From: Balanoglossus misakiensis
Taxonomy: Eukaryota > Hemichordata
Direction: 5' to 3'
Assembly: GCA_040954595.2 (NCBI GenBank)
Contig: CM082581.2
Coordinates: 10,912,001 to 10,976,000 of the forward strand
Length of the DNA stretch: 64,000 nt
Shown: positions 50,601 through 61,846 of the stretch, piece by piece
How the letters are laid out: each line of letters starts with the position of its first letter
Position numbering within the stretch: position 1 is the first letter of the stretch
Notes under the pieces: generated by a model
The model's input: the letters and a program-made list of their open reading frames with translations, nothing else
Told to the model about the DNA's origin: nothing
Database searches by the model: none
Position numbers and translations under genes: made by a program

Positions 50601-53600
50601 GTCAGTTTTGTCATTTTTGTCGTCCTGTCTTTGCATGTTTTGCAATTTTGCTTAGAACAGCAGTTGACTCGACTATGAGGTAGCAGAGCATTGAGCCAGT
50701 GAGATTAATGGTTGTATGAAGTAACTTTCAGAATACCATGTGATTTGCATGCTCTTCTCTGACCACCTGTCATGCACATTTACATTTCTCCCGCAGATGA
50801 TCGCAACACCACGTGCGATGCGCCCTGTGCAGATCAGAGCGACTGTGAATCCTGCACGAAAGACGGCTGCATGTGGTGTTCCACCACGGAACGTTGTGTG
50901 GATAGAAATTCCTACGTGACCTCCTTTCCCTACGGCCAGTGCGTCTCCTGGTACAACAGTCAATTGACGTGCCCAGGTAAGAGTTCCACTTCTGTTGTTT
51001 TCTCTTTGAACTCTTAAGAATCAGTTGCTCTCATTGTCCAGTCTGTCATATGTATATTTGGACACTGATGTTCTAGTGCACTGCCATATGTACTCAATGT
51101 AAAGGTACACGTATGTCATGTATACCCATAGAAGTCTACATTGTATGTTCCCTTCACTGCAATGTGTATTTAATAATCGTGTTCCCCCTCCTTGTGTATT
51201 TGTTTGAGATTGAGGAAACAACTGAGTAGTTTCATTGAATGCTGACTTGTGTCTGACTTGCGTAACACCCTCGTTCTGCAGGAGATGGCTGCTCTCACTA
51301 TCAGACCTGTGAGGAATGCCACATGGATCCATTCTGCGGCTGGTGTGATGATGGCAGTAACACTGGACTTGGAGCCTGCATCGAAGGCTCCAACTCGGGG
51401 CCTCACGAAGATGTCTGCCCGGCCTGGTACTTCACCGACTGCCCAGGTAGTAGATGTCTGTGTTTCTCAACATAGAGGGCAATATATCCCATGATTTCAA
51501 ACACCACTGTGACAGGCATTCCACGCGAACTAGCGTGGATATGGTATACTGGTGGTATTTGCTTTACAGTACGCGTCTCTCAAAGTATGATTTTGATGCA
51601 GAACGTTATCAGAGATATTTTGTTTTGTTCTAACTGTTGTGAGTTCGGTGTTTCTTTAAGTTTACGCAGTCAATCTTTTGAGTTTTGCTCATGCTCTCGT
51701 GTTGTGTACTCCCTCCCCTCTTGTCCTCTTATCCCCTCTCTCAGTTCTGTTTTTTACCGACTTTACGCCAATTGAGTTGATTATTTGTTTTTTCTCTGAT
51801 TGTTTTGTATTTTGTTCTTTTCTTTCCGTAGCCTGCCAATGTAATGGCCACAGTAATTGCACGAATGAGACCATATGTGAGAATTGTCAAGATAATACCC
51901 AAGGTACAGCCATGATCAGTTTTGTGTTTCACTCCCCCCTCCCCCCCACCTCACAGCACTGTAGTATATTTGAGTTCATTGGTTTTGACTTTTGTTTACT
52001 TGATGTACCCTCCTGCGCACTGCCTCCTCTTGGTGTTGTAAACAACCATGGCAAATCACGGTAGTTTTACATGTAAAAGCAAACCTTGCAGCCGCCTAGA
52101 CTAAAAACGCTTTAATGCTTGGTGCTAGATGGCCGCTCAGCACTGCTGTTGGGTTGAAGGGGCCTAGTCTCACTGAAACAAGAGCTTCCCAAGATTTTTT
52201 TGTTGCAGCTTTGTGGTGATTCTGTAGAAGAAGGTAGTCTCACTGCTAACATTTTTTTCAACCCTCACAGCAACATCCTGACCAAGCCTTGCTAGTCCTG
52301 TAACGGCCGGGATCTGAACTTTGAACTCTTTGATATTATACACTCCAGGAACTTTAAAGTTTTATTAGCATGAAGACTTGCTATACTTACTTGATGATGA
52401 TTAAAGATTTGAGACGTTTGACAAATTATTCTGAGCAACAAGTGGCGGTATAGAAATGGTGTTTGTTTAGGGTGAAGGAAATCCCAAAATCTGAAAAAGA
52501 GGTAGTCCTGGCTGTTGATATCTTCTGAGTTCAAGTACATATCCTGGCTGTGAAACTTAGCACCATCCCTAGATTCCTTGGGGAAAAGAGGATCGTAGCA
52601 ATCTGCTTCACTTTTTGTCGAAGACCACGAAAGTTGAAAAGATGTTATTGTGTATTGAACAATATGTGTGCGCACTGTTCAGAATCTAGGCATAAGCCTA
52701 TCACCCCATCCCCCATTTTTAATGTAGGTACATCTCTTGCCATGTTTTACATCTCAGTGAGAACTTAATGAATTTTTCACCATTCGATGTACATCTATCA
52801 TGATTTTGTTGCAATACTAATTGAATGCTGCTGTCACGCCAATAATGACACATACAATACTGTCTCTACTGAAAATGATGAGACTCATTCATATTTTAGC
52901 CTCATTAACCTTTACATTTTCTATGCCTCACTAAAACGTTCATAATTCACCAAGGAATGTAATGAAATATGTCCAGACTAGACAATGTCTTTGGCATGCT
53001 GCAGGTCAACCAGAATAGTCTGTCATCAACACCATAGGGCCCCCTTCCTATGTGCATAACAGAAGGTACATCAAAGCAAACCACAGTGCACACTCTGCCT
53101 GGAAAATCACAATTTCCTTTTTCCGCGGCAGGTGACCAGTGCCAGGAATGCTCACCGGGATACTACGGAAATCCGCAGAACGGCGGCGAGTGCCAGCAGT
53201 GCTTCTGTAACGGCCACTCGGAGTATTGCGACAACGAGACGGGCCAGTGTTCGTGCACAACCAAGGGCATCATTGGGAAGGAGTGCGACAGGCAAGTTCT
53301 TCTCCAGTTTTCTTCCCACGCAGGTCAAATCAAACACCAGTGAATCAGAAACTCACCCTTCCATGCCTGTCCATATCTCAGACAAGTCAATGTCGGCAAT
53401 ATTCTATCATGTCTAAAGGTTTTCCTCATGTTCCTAAGTTAGCAATCCAATGGCATGTATACTTATTAGACACTTTTTATTTGTTTCTCAACAGGTGTGA
53501 CGAAGACAGAAAGTACTATGGAGACCCTACCAACGGAACTTGCTATTGTAAGTAACGATCATGTCTTGGCTATATGTAGAAACTTTCTTTTATCATGGCA

Positions 53601-56450
53601 GAGATTTGTGAAATTTGAAAGCTGTTTTGTTAAATTTAACAAAGTTTATCGACTTCTAGTCATATATATGTAGCAGGATCACATCAGGAAAACTTCAGCA
53701 TTTCTTCCAGAACTGATGTTTTTTTATTTCAGAAGTCCTAGTAAAAGGCTATCTCTCAGTGTTCTTTTCATCCTAGTGATGGACATCTCTGTGATCTTCA
53801 TCAGCGCATGTACTAAACATGTCAGTTGAAAATATCTTTCAGATGAACTTCTGCTGAACTATCGCTTCACCTTTAACCTTACCAAGTCCGATGACAAGTC
53901 CATCACTGCCATTAATTTCAAATGCATCATCAATCGTGGAAACCGTGACATTGAATTCAATTTGAACGCAGACAAAGGCTGCATATTGATGATCACGTAC
54001 ACATCAAGTGAGTTTTCTCAAAACCCTGCTTGCTGTTCTTAACTGATTTTTGTTTTCGTTTTGCCTTTTTTTGTCGTTTCAGATGAGCTTCTGTTTAACT
54101 TTATTTACACTTTCAACCTGACCAGTGCCACTGACAAAGATACAAAGAATATTAATTTCAAATGTGTAGCGGGCTACGGTGACCGAGACATTGAATTCAA
54201 TCTAAACCCTGACCAAGCATGTTCCCTGGTTATCACGTATACCTCACGTGAGTTTTCTGTCACATCTGTTTCATGAAACAGGTCATTCCGTGTTTTTTTG
54301 TAAAAAGTCCATGAAATCACTTTAATATAGCTATTAAAAAGAATGTGATCATAATTAGATTGATCACTGAGTAGATTGCATCCATTGTTTTCCATTTTCT
54401 GTTCATTTCACATCGGAATGGTACTCATAGGTCACATCTCTCAGTCTGCACATTTGAATAATTCACATTTTTGTTTATATGCGTGTGTACATCCAACATG
54501 GAATAGTTAAATGCATTGCCCACTCAACCCCAGCCTTGGTGCCAACTAATACACCTTGTGTGGCCAATGAAATGGCATTATGTTTATCCGACAAGCCAAG
54601 AGTTGACCCTTTACATGGTGTAAAACTAATGTGTTTAAAAAAATTTCTAATACTGCTTGTTTGATAAAAAGTATTGCAACTTTTCCTGTGTTTTCATCCA
54701 CACACCACCAGTCCATGATGTACATTTTTTAGAAACAATGAAATTGTCATTATTTGAGTTTTAGTGGATTTGAGCATCATCTAGTCTAGCATGAACAAGA
54801 ACAAGCTGAAGTATATAACTTCATTCATCTGGCTTTCCATTGTGTGGTGCTATGGGATCAGATGAACATCTGACTGAGAGCTAGGGGGTCCGATGACCAT
54901 CTTATTGAGAGCTAGGGGGTCCGACGACCTTCTTACTGAGTGCTAGGGGATCAATGAACATCTTACTGAGAGCTAAGGGGTCCGATGACCATCGCAGTCT
55001 GTGCAAAGTCCATTGATTCACTCCTTCACTTTTGACGCAAATAATAAAAGAAATATTTCAATAAAATAGCAGTCAGGCTCATGCAAAATATTGCATGTTT
55101 TTGTTTTCTTCCTCAGAACACAATCCAACGGAGGAAGTGATAGTGAAAGAAACCTCAGTCACCCGATACAGGAGATATTTTTCAAGGAAGGATTTTGACT
55201 TCAGCAGCCATGCCAACACCACATTCTATGTGTATCTCAGCAATTTCACAGTACCCTTCTGGTTCCAGGTAAGTTCATTAGACTTTAGAGTCCTGTGTTG
55301 CACTACATATGGAGTATTACTCACACAGACCCAGACCCCCCAGGTTTGGAAACAACAGAAGAAAATAGAAGCGTTACTTACACTTGGCATTTTTTTGTCT
55401 TGATGACAGATCTCCTTCTCATGGAGGGCTGTGGTGATGTTGGATCTTCTGCAGTTCTTTGTGACTTTCTTCAGTTGCTTCCTGTCCCTGCTGCTGATTG
55501 CTGCCATCATTTGGAAAATCAAACAGAAGTATGATGCGTATGTGCGTCGGAGGGTAAGTTGGTACAGTTAAGAAGGGTCGCCAGGTTTTCCAAAACATTT
55601 GTCAGGGTTCCCTGACCTTAGCAATGTTACACCATGCCAAAGACCTACCCACTACAAGTACATGTACAACCTTCGGTGTGCACATGCATGTGACCAATTG
55701 TTCCAACTTTATTTTCCTCACATTCAGGCCCATGTTGTAGAGATGGCCCAACTAGCTAGCAGACCTTTTGCCACTTCCTGTATAGAAATAGAAAAAGAAG
55801 AGGCACCTGCAGACAACTCGGCCAGTAAGCCAAGGGTAAGTTGATGCTTCATAGTGTTTGATGTCCTTGAACTGTTTATTCAGGTTGGTTCCAGATTTTG
55901 ACATCAAAATCAACATGGTTGCTAGAGTGGAAGTAATGTAAATGCCCTGTATATTTCCAATAAAAAGCTCTTTTACATAAATAATGCTATGTTTTTCAGT
56001 GTTTAAAGTGATACATGTACCACACAAATATGCATTCACCAATCAGAATGCTTGATACTTTGGCCATTGACAACCACTCTAAACCACTTCAGTCCACCTG
56101 TCTATAAGTTCAGACCAATCCAAGCAATTCCCTGCATTGAAAACCTGAGAAGTTTTGATCATGCCTGCATATAACAGTAACCACACCATCTGGTCTTTTT
56201 CTCTCAACAGCGAAAAGCCAGTGCGTTAGCAATAGAGCCGTGTAAAGTAGGGAAAGCAGCTATTTTGAATCTACTGATACGACTGCCCTCGGATGAAGGA
56301 GGCTACACACCAGTTGGGTACAATGGCCTCACGTTCGCCAGTGCCTTAGTGCAAGTTAACACCAAGAAAAATACGGAACATAAAGGGAGTTTGCGGCAGA
56401 GGAAACATCAAAATCAACAATCAGTCCCAAATGGTACCAACTGTGTATAG
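38676..56450 (+). CDS. ATRN: Attractin, multidomain transmembrane protein, with duplicated exon and no C-type lectin domain
   Basis: Attractin is a type I membrane glycoprotein that acts with MGRN1-type ligases on melanocortin signalling and neural maintenance in vertebrates. Exons: 38676-38914, 44597-44683, 45938-46051, 46319-46462, 46885-47063, 47210-47375, 47697-47790, 47994-48228, 48383-48566, 48728-48885, 49062-49214, 49798-49950, 50101-50210, 50480-50600, 50797-50976, 51282-51446, 51832-51903, 53132-53291, 53495-53547, 53843-54007 or 54083-54247, 55117-55268, 55410-55553, 55728-55835, 56211-56450; 1191 aa with one alternative exon. Order: signal segment (about 18-42), EGF (43-79), CUB (80-194), two EGFs (195-255), kelch blades (about 258-585), PSI/cysteine-rich modules (586-827), laminin-type EGFs (828-922), juxtamembrane segment, TM (about 1040-1066, QFFVTFFSCFLSLLLIAAII), conserved tail LASRPFAT. 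Vertebrate attractin has a C-type lectin domain after the segment ending at 50600; here none is seen. The ATG has AACATGG context. Confidence 0.96.
39660..39710. repeat. 22-bp inverted repeat (hairpin) in attractin intron 1
   Basis: Arms at 39660-39681 and 39689-39710 are complementary over 22 bp with one mismatch; the loop is 7 nt. The arm core is GACCAGGGCGTCGA. It could be a foldback or MITE remnant, and would form a very stable RNA hairpin in the intron. Confidence 0.85.
44237..44250. repeat. Poly-G tract (G14)
   Basis: An uninterrupted run of 14 G in attractin intron 1, shortly before the second coding exon. Confidence 0.85.
44684..45937 (+). other. Second attractin intron
   Basis: An intron of 1254 bp inside the CUB-coding region, with GTAAGT donor and TTACAG acceptor. 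I see no exon, repeat array or element inside it. Confidence 0.7.
46614..46800. repeat. Inverted repeat flanking about 149 bp in an attractin intron
   Basis: Perfect 19-bp arms lie at 46614-46632 and 46782-46800 (core TCCAGATGACGGGCAA and its complement), separated by 149 bp. A 64-codon minus-strand open frame (46502-46696) overlaps the left arm and continues outside the repeat. The structure could be a small non-autonomous element or a long hairpin. Identity is unknown. Confidence 0.7.
49215..49797 (+). other. Attractin intron between kelch and PSI exons
   Basis: A 583-bp GT-AG intron between the last kelch exon and the first PSI-type exon. Nothing recognisable is seen in it. Confidence 0.7.
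50236..50298. repeat. (TGAT)n-type short tandem repeat
   Basis: Imperfect tandem TGAT/TGAC tetranucleotides in an attractin intron, degenerating toward the end. Confidence 0.8.
51904..53131 (+). other. Attractin intron within the laminin-EGF region
   Basis: A 1228-bp intron with GTACAG donor and GGCAG acceptor. No extra exon or element is evident. Confidence 0.65.
53292..53494 (+). other. GC-AG intron in attractin
   Basis: The donor reads AG|GCAAGT and the acceptor CAACAG. Splicing here joins GAC-AG to G-TGT and restores the conserved laminin-type EGF cysteine reading; no GT donor nearby keeps the frame. GC-AG is the usual minor variant of U2-type introns and often marks weak or regulated splice sites. 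Confidence 0.85.
53843..54007 (+). CDS. ATRN: Attractin alternative exon A (55 codons)
   Basis: First of two duplicated exons. It is 165 nt, begins after one carried base and ends leaving one base, so it is symmetric in phase. It encodes the segment equivalent to human attractin just after the laminin-EGF modules, with the conserved reading TFNLT, INFKC, RDIEFNLN, ITYTS. The acceptor is TTTCAG and the donor GTGAGT. When joined to the next common exon the junction codon is AAA (Lys). It is 33 of 54 residues identical to exon B. Confidence 0.9.
54083..54247 (+). CDS. ATRN: Attractin alternative exon B (55 codons), duplicate of exon A
   Basis: Second of two duplicated exons, also 165 nt and the same phase. 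It follows exon A after a 75-bp intron. It keeps the same core (ELLFN, TFNLT, INFKC, RDIEFNLN, ITYTS) but differs in the loops. Both exons have intact open frames and near-identical splice sites (TTTCAG before, GTGAGTTTTCT after). With the next exon the junction codon becomes CAA (Gln). The very short separating intron and matched phase suggest mutually exclusive use, though both could also be included in frame. Confidence 0.9.
54248..55116 (+). other. Attractin intron downstream of the duplicated exons
   Basis: An 869-bp intron between exon B and the juxtamembrane exon. It carries the 31-bp minisatellite at 54850-54996. I see no third copy of the duplicated exon in it. Confidence 0.7.
54850..54996. 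repeat. 31-bp minisatellite, about 4.5 copies
   Basis: Imperfect tandem units with period 30-31 bp, built on TGAGAGCTAGGGGGTCCGAT followed by GACCATCTTAC. Unit starts fall near 54875, 54906, 54937 and 54967. It lies in the intron just after the duplicated attractin exons. Confidence 0.85.
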
Positions 56451-57590
56451 CCCAAATTAATAATATATCATAAAATAGCTATTATCTGCTTGTAATATAA
56501 AGAAAGATTTTATATGAATTCTGGAATGATTTTGCGTAATATTTTGTTGGTTCATATTTAAAGAATTGAGATATTATAAGGACAAGAATGTATGCATAAC
56601 AAGGTGTAAAAATGATTTTTTTATAACAACCCATCCTCTTTCAGTACGTGGGAAATGATACAAGATAATAGTTTGAATGACTAATTGCCTCTAAAGGCGA
56701 GCGCAGATAATACCATGATTGGTCCATAGTGACCTTTGACCCATAATAAACATAGTTCAAAGGTGACTTGGAGCCATGACTGGTAAATCACTGGCTCTTG
56801 CCAGAAACATGGCAGACATGCAAACAAGACACCTTTTTTTTTTTACAGAAAAAGGGGGATTTTAATTATTTTTATAGATGTAAAATAACAGTTATTAGCA
56901 TGCAATTGTGTACAGAGTTTGCTCTGCATACCAGTGGCTCTTTCTGGTGCAACGGTTAGTATGCCAGGGGACTTAACTTGCAATCAACCCATTATAACCC
57001 CCACCCCGCCCATCCCCTCCACTGCTTAATAATAAAGCAGGAAATGAAAGAATTTAAATAAATATTTCAACAGCACTAATTGGGGAAAGGGTTCTCCACT
57101 ACTTGGGTTTGACAAATATTGTAGTGGTAAATTGGGGCTAAAATTTTAAAGAACTGGCAACATATCACTCTGTTGTGTATTTTGTGTCGGTGACATTGTC
57201 GTCAAATCATTGTATTACACATTGTTTAATCTCTGTATGTCACTGTGCTATGGCCAGCACATAGACTCTTCATTGTAGTTTGTCATATTCTGCATCTAAA
57301 CATTTCCCAGGCAGATGTCAAGTTGCCCTTACATGGTTATATGTTACAGATGGTTTCAGCCTCATAATGATACCATCTGCAGCAACACGGCTCTTTCCCG
57401 CTGTATGTCAATTGCAGAAAAAGAAAGTTTTATGTATTGAGCTTCTTCCTATATTCCAGTTTAGTCACCAGATCGGTAATTATGCATTGCTGTATGCTGT
57501 GTCCTTACGTTAATGTTTCTGCATACCAAAAGTATGCTTATTTTTCTATTCCATTCTACTCCTATTCTTTTCCTGTACTATTTTACTACT

Positions 57591-57630
57591 ATTCTCATCT
57601 ATTCTCATCTGTTCTCATCTATTCTGTTCT
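57591..57630. repeat. 10-bp tandem repeat, about four copies
   Basis: The unit ATTCTCATCT is repeated with one or two substitutions, embedded in a wider TTCTA-rich stretch. Confidence 0.75.
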
Positions 57631-58968
57631 ATATGAATTTGTGTTAGAAGTATATATCTGGAAATCATTTACATAACAGATTTGTTAAAGTTAGGTTTTA
57701 TGCCGTTTTTGTTTTTACATTCACAGAAGAAGAAACAACCTATTGGTGAGGTAATTGTAATCTCATCTTTTGGAAACAAACATAAAGTGAAATGTCTTTC
57801 TTCTCTATCTTAAATGTGTGAATTTCACTCAATGAAATATTACACAATTTGTGCAGTGTACTTAATTATCAGGAATCCAGTGACTGTAGAGGGCGCAATT
57901 TGTCCAGTTTTGAAGTACATAGTGTTGACCCTCTCGTTCCATGGTGCCACAGTATATCCTTTCACAACTCACTGAGTGGTGTGCTGGTAAAACAGCTCCC
58001 CTCCCCAGTAAAAAGGAAGTCTTTGTCAACACAACTCGCTCATCTTTTGAATTTTCCCATTCAGATACAGTACATTCCATCTGTGATTTCTCTTCTTACA
58101 AATGGATTTGTTATCATGTGTGCCAGTGTGTTTCTCTTCGTCATAATGAACTTCTCTCAATCAGGTGCATGTGCATGAACTGTTGACAACTACCAAAGAC
58201 ACTGGGTTCATGTCTTTCCGAGAAGTTTCCGGAGCACAGTCACTTAAGCCATGTCTGTATTCCGTCTGCTTTTCAGTTAAACAAATTTTTTTAGTAAAAG
58301 GAGTACTTTTTTACTATTAATCATGAAATGTCCTCCCTGGGTAAAATTGAATTGGGGGCCTGTTGACTTATCTCTGTATTTTTCTCCTTTCTTTAATTTT
58401 TTGCCAAAGTTATGGTGATGATGTGCAATCAAAAAAGCTACCCAATATTGTATCCTGGAAATAGTGTTTGTAAATTTTACAATTAAATCAGGTCTTTTTT
58501 AAAGAGAGTTTATATCCGCACCCAGATTTCTGATGAATAAACGCAACCAGAAATATGGGTGTAAAGGGGTTATGATTATGTATATAAAGACATTTGTCAT
58601 TTCACAACTGGGGTTTTGAAAATGGTGGTTTTCAAAGAAATTTCAAAAAAAAAAAATCCAGGAAATTTTATAATCATGTAAATGCAGCATCCATACTCTA
58701 AAATGACAAATGTTTTTCTTTCTTAATTTAGCCCCTTGTTATATACTACTTGAACTTTTTTCCTGTGATAACGAAAATGCAAATATTGTAAATAATTTGT
58801 AATTCTATTGCTGTACAGAATCTAATGTTGACAATGCGATGTCTGTATTTACCAGTAAACTGTATTGAATAGTCCTGTCTGTGAAAAAAGAAACTGGCAT
58901 TTTCATGTGTTCAATTCAGGTGGAATTAATTTTGTAAAAAAAAAAAAAAATAATGTGCCAATATTGAA

Positions 58969-58974
58969 AATAAA
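58969..58974 (+). promoter_or_regulatory. Candidate distal polyadenylation signal for attractin
   Basis: AATAAA on the plus strand about 2.5 kb after the attractin stop. Several earlier hexamers exist, so this would be the distal site. Confidence 0.35.
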
Positions 58975-59321
58975 ACCATTTGAATGAACTAGATGGATGG
59001 TTTTTGAACCACATGGTCACAACAGGCTATCATCTGTGTGTATGTGTGTGGCTGTGTTTGAATTGACCATTACTCACCAGTCAATACAGAGCTGCGCAGT
59101 GACCACACAATTAGATTTATCAGTTTGTAAAATCAGCTTTATTATTTCAAAACTGAAAATGTGTTTCATTGGTGTTGAAAAAACAGCTTACTGTAGTATT
59201 ATATAAATGCATTTCATTCATGAATATATGTACTTAAATATTTTATTGTAGCAATTTGTGGCTTCCACTTCTTGAGCCATTTGTGTCTTTGTGCTGGCCA
59301 AGAAGTCGGCAGTCATTAGAA

Positions 59322-61090
59322 TCACATGTACTTGACGTTGCCTGAAACAGTCCTGTCTGAGACCACTCCTGTTAACTCTAACTTTGTTGCGCTGTCGCCA
59401 TTTTCGAGCAACACCACCGGTTTGTCGCTGTGTGCGTGATTCAACGGTGGGTAATACTGTCTGTAGCAGAGGTAACAGAAGAGCAGACCGAGCCCGGAAC
59501 CGACCAGGACATCTGTGGAAAAAAACAGTAAAACAAGTGTCAGTCAGTTAGTGCCTGATCACTCAATCAGCCATCTCTCAATGCTGACCATCCTGCAGAC
59601 CACTGCCATCCTGCCATCCGTCGCACCCAACCCTCCAATATCCTCACCTTGCCAGTGGTGTTTGTAGTCCTCCGTCCTGGATATGGCGATCATAACACCG
59701 CACCACAGAGGCAGTATTGCCAGACACAACCTCCACGTCGACCCCTGACCTCTGACACTGAAGCACTGCAACTTGCCGGCGATGTAGAGAGCGGTAAAGC
59801 CAAGTCCGGCGAACGCAACTGAAAGTGAAATCAACAGGAGAGTCTGTTTAGAGAATGGGGGGATGGGAAAATTAATTTCTGACATTTTGAACAGCCGTGA
59901 GACATTCTATGATCATGATGATAATAACGATGATGAACAAGTCATGTTATACTTCAAGTTGTAGACACAGATCAAACCAACCTGATGAATGGCCACTAGG
60001 AAAACTTTTCCTGCCTTCTAAGACAGTATCACGGTCCCCCGTACACTTCAGATCTGGAGTCATGTCGCCATCAGGGAAGCATCGCCAAAAGAAATCCGGG
60101 CGTGGTCTGCTCGTAAGAAAATATAAAGCATGGTCTCCATTACTTGGTACAAAATGTCCGAAAGCTGATTTCGTAGATCAGTAAGATGAATTTCTCCAAG
60201 GCAGTTACACCTACCTTCCAACACCCAGCTTTATTGTGTTAGTGATAAGGCAATTAAGACACAGTGTCAGTGTGACCGCTGCAAGAAAACAGAAAAAAAT
60301 GTCACACCGACAAATTTGGTGATGGTCCACTCAGCTGACAGTATCTATCCCACCTTCAACAGCAGACATATATGATTGGTCTGTGTCATAACTTAATTTG
60401 CATAATCAAGGTTTGGTACTAGAAGTTATTTTTCTCTTGTTGTTTTTTGGTACAACATTAATTGTTAATCCAATGACAAAATTGTGAGTGATCTTACCTA
60501 AAACAGCCTGCACAGCATCAACTCGGTCTTTTAGGATGATGAAAAATATGAGTATGACAAACAGAGGTACGAATATTGCGATTGACTGCAAAAAGGAACG
60601 AGATAAAACTGTTATTTGCCAAGATGCACAAATCTTTTTTTTCAGAACAAACAGCCGAGGCCATCAAATGTCAAATTAGCTACTTGCATGTGAGTGAAAC
60701 AGCCAGAAATTTACAATGAGTGCGCAGTGATCGTCTTTTTTTTATCAATATTAATATTCAAGTAACTCACAAAAACAGTTGTCGTGGTTACAGTATCAGC
60801 TGACCTTGGGTTTTTGTACAGCCACATTTCTTCAGGTTGGATAACCCTGTGGAACGGCTCCATTTCTTCAGTGATGCTTATAACAGTAAAAAAAGACAAT
60901 ATTTCTTCAGTCTGTTTAAACATAACATTTTTGGCCAAATTGGTGTGTGTGTGTGGGGGGGGACACATAAAAGTTTACCAGGGAGTGTATGCGTTTCAAT
61001 AGCAAGTACTCACAGGAAAAGGACCAACATCAACAATCTGAGACATATTTCACCAGTGATGGTGGCTGTATCCGGAGTTTTCCCCACCAT
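59322..61090 (-). CDS. PLPP4/5-like: Phospholipid phosphatase, PLPP4/PLPP5 type
   Basis: A PAP2-superfamily integral membrane enzyme that dephosphorylates diacylglycerol pyrophosphate, phosphatidate and related lipids without Mg2+. Seven coding exons: 61014-61090, 60771-60876, 60498-60585, 60215-60278, 59982-60106, 59648-59818, 59322-59512, giving 273 aa (human PLPP4 271, PLPP5 264). Diagnostic blocks are [14 protein letters not shown] near the N-terminus, the C1 motif KLGVGRPRP, the C2 motif FPSGHSS, and the C3 motif [12 protein letters not shown], which supplies the catalytic histidine. About six hydrophobic segments are present. C-terminal YRQYYPPL is typical of this subfamily. The ATG at 61088-61090 opens the frame as MVGKT, as in vertebrate members. 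I cannot tell whether it is pro-orthologous to both vertebrate genes or to one. CIAO1 lies upstream on the same strand. Confidence 0.96.
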
Positions 61091-61846
61091 CTCCACTGCA
61101 TTTGGGTTTTACTGCACTGCAGTGTGGTTTTGTACGTAATTCAGATCAATGTCAGTCACAGGTGCAAAAAAGTAGTTGGGTCCAGTGGCCGGCGGCGGCG
61201 CAGCACGATCGACAGTGACAGTGTGATCGCAATCACGAATTCTCAAGGAGCAAGATCTGCAAGATGGTCGGCGTCGCTTTCGTTTGTTGGGAGAGTCTGG
61301 GCCGTTCGTAGCTCTATTACATTCATTGACACCGACACGATGATTGACCATAATACGTGTCCATGGGCCAGCTGATTACAGCAGGCTCGTCCACGGACAG
61401 CTGATCCTCACAGCTGACGGAAACGTACAGACGCCCATGAAGTGCGCCACGAGCGGCAGAGTCACTCGAACGTTTATAAACAAGCTCCTGTTTTATACCA
61501 TGCTTCCCAGGGTCAGGGATATTTCTTTCAATTCAACTGGACAATCAACATGGTTCCACTTGGAAAGTACTGCATGGCGTCAGTTTCAGATCCACTGCTA
61601 TTACTCTATCTACACTTCCATCAACATCCATACAAAGATACCACAAATTTCACTTTCGTTTGTTTAAAATCATATTTCATGATTAGTCATCTTTATTTTT
61701 TTATACTAAATTTGCATATCCCTTCTCCCCAAATCACACAGATACAATTTATTTTACAAGCTTCTTTTCTGCTGGTAAATGGACAGAACATTTCCCTGTT
61801 TCTCTTCAAAGGCAGAACAAAGACACAGTTTTAAAACAAGCACGGA
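61091..61846. other. Gap between CIAO1 and the phospholipid phosphatase
   Basis: A 756-bp interval holding the phosphatase promoter and 5' untranslated region (GC-rich near 61180-61210) and the CIAO1 3' untranslated region (AT-rich near 61680-61760, with TTTATT hexamers for the minus strand near 61691 and 61749). Nothing else is recognised. Confidence 0.55.

Larger units (their letters stand above)
56451..59321. other. Convergent 3' region of attractin and the phospholipid phosphatase
   Basis: The two genes end facing each other here, 2871 bp apart. Most of it is AT-rich and is probably a long attractin 3' untranslated region, with AATAAA hexamers at several places, the last strong one at 58969. 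A 10-bp tandem repeat (ATTCTCATCT, about four copies) lies at 57591-57630 and a run of 15 A at 58936-58950. The phosphatase 3' untranslated region occupies the right end (minus-strand hexamers near 59135 and 59240). No exon is evident. Confidence 0.6.
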
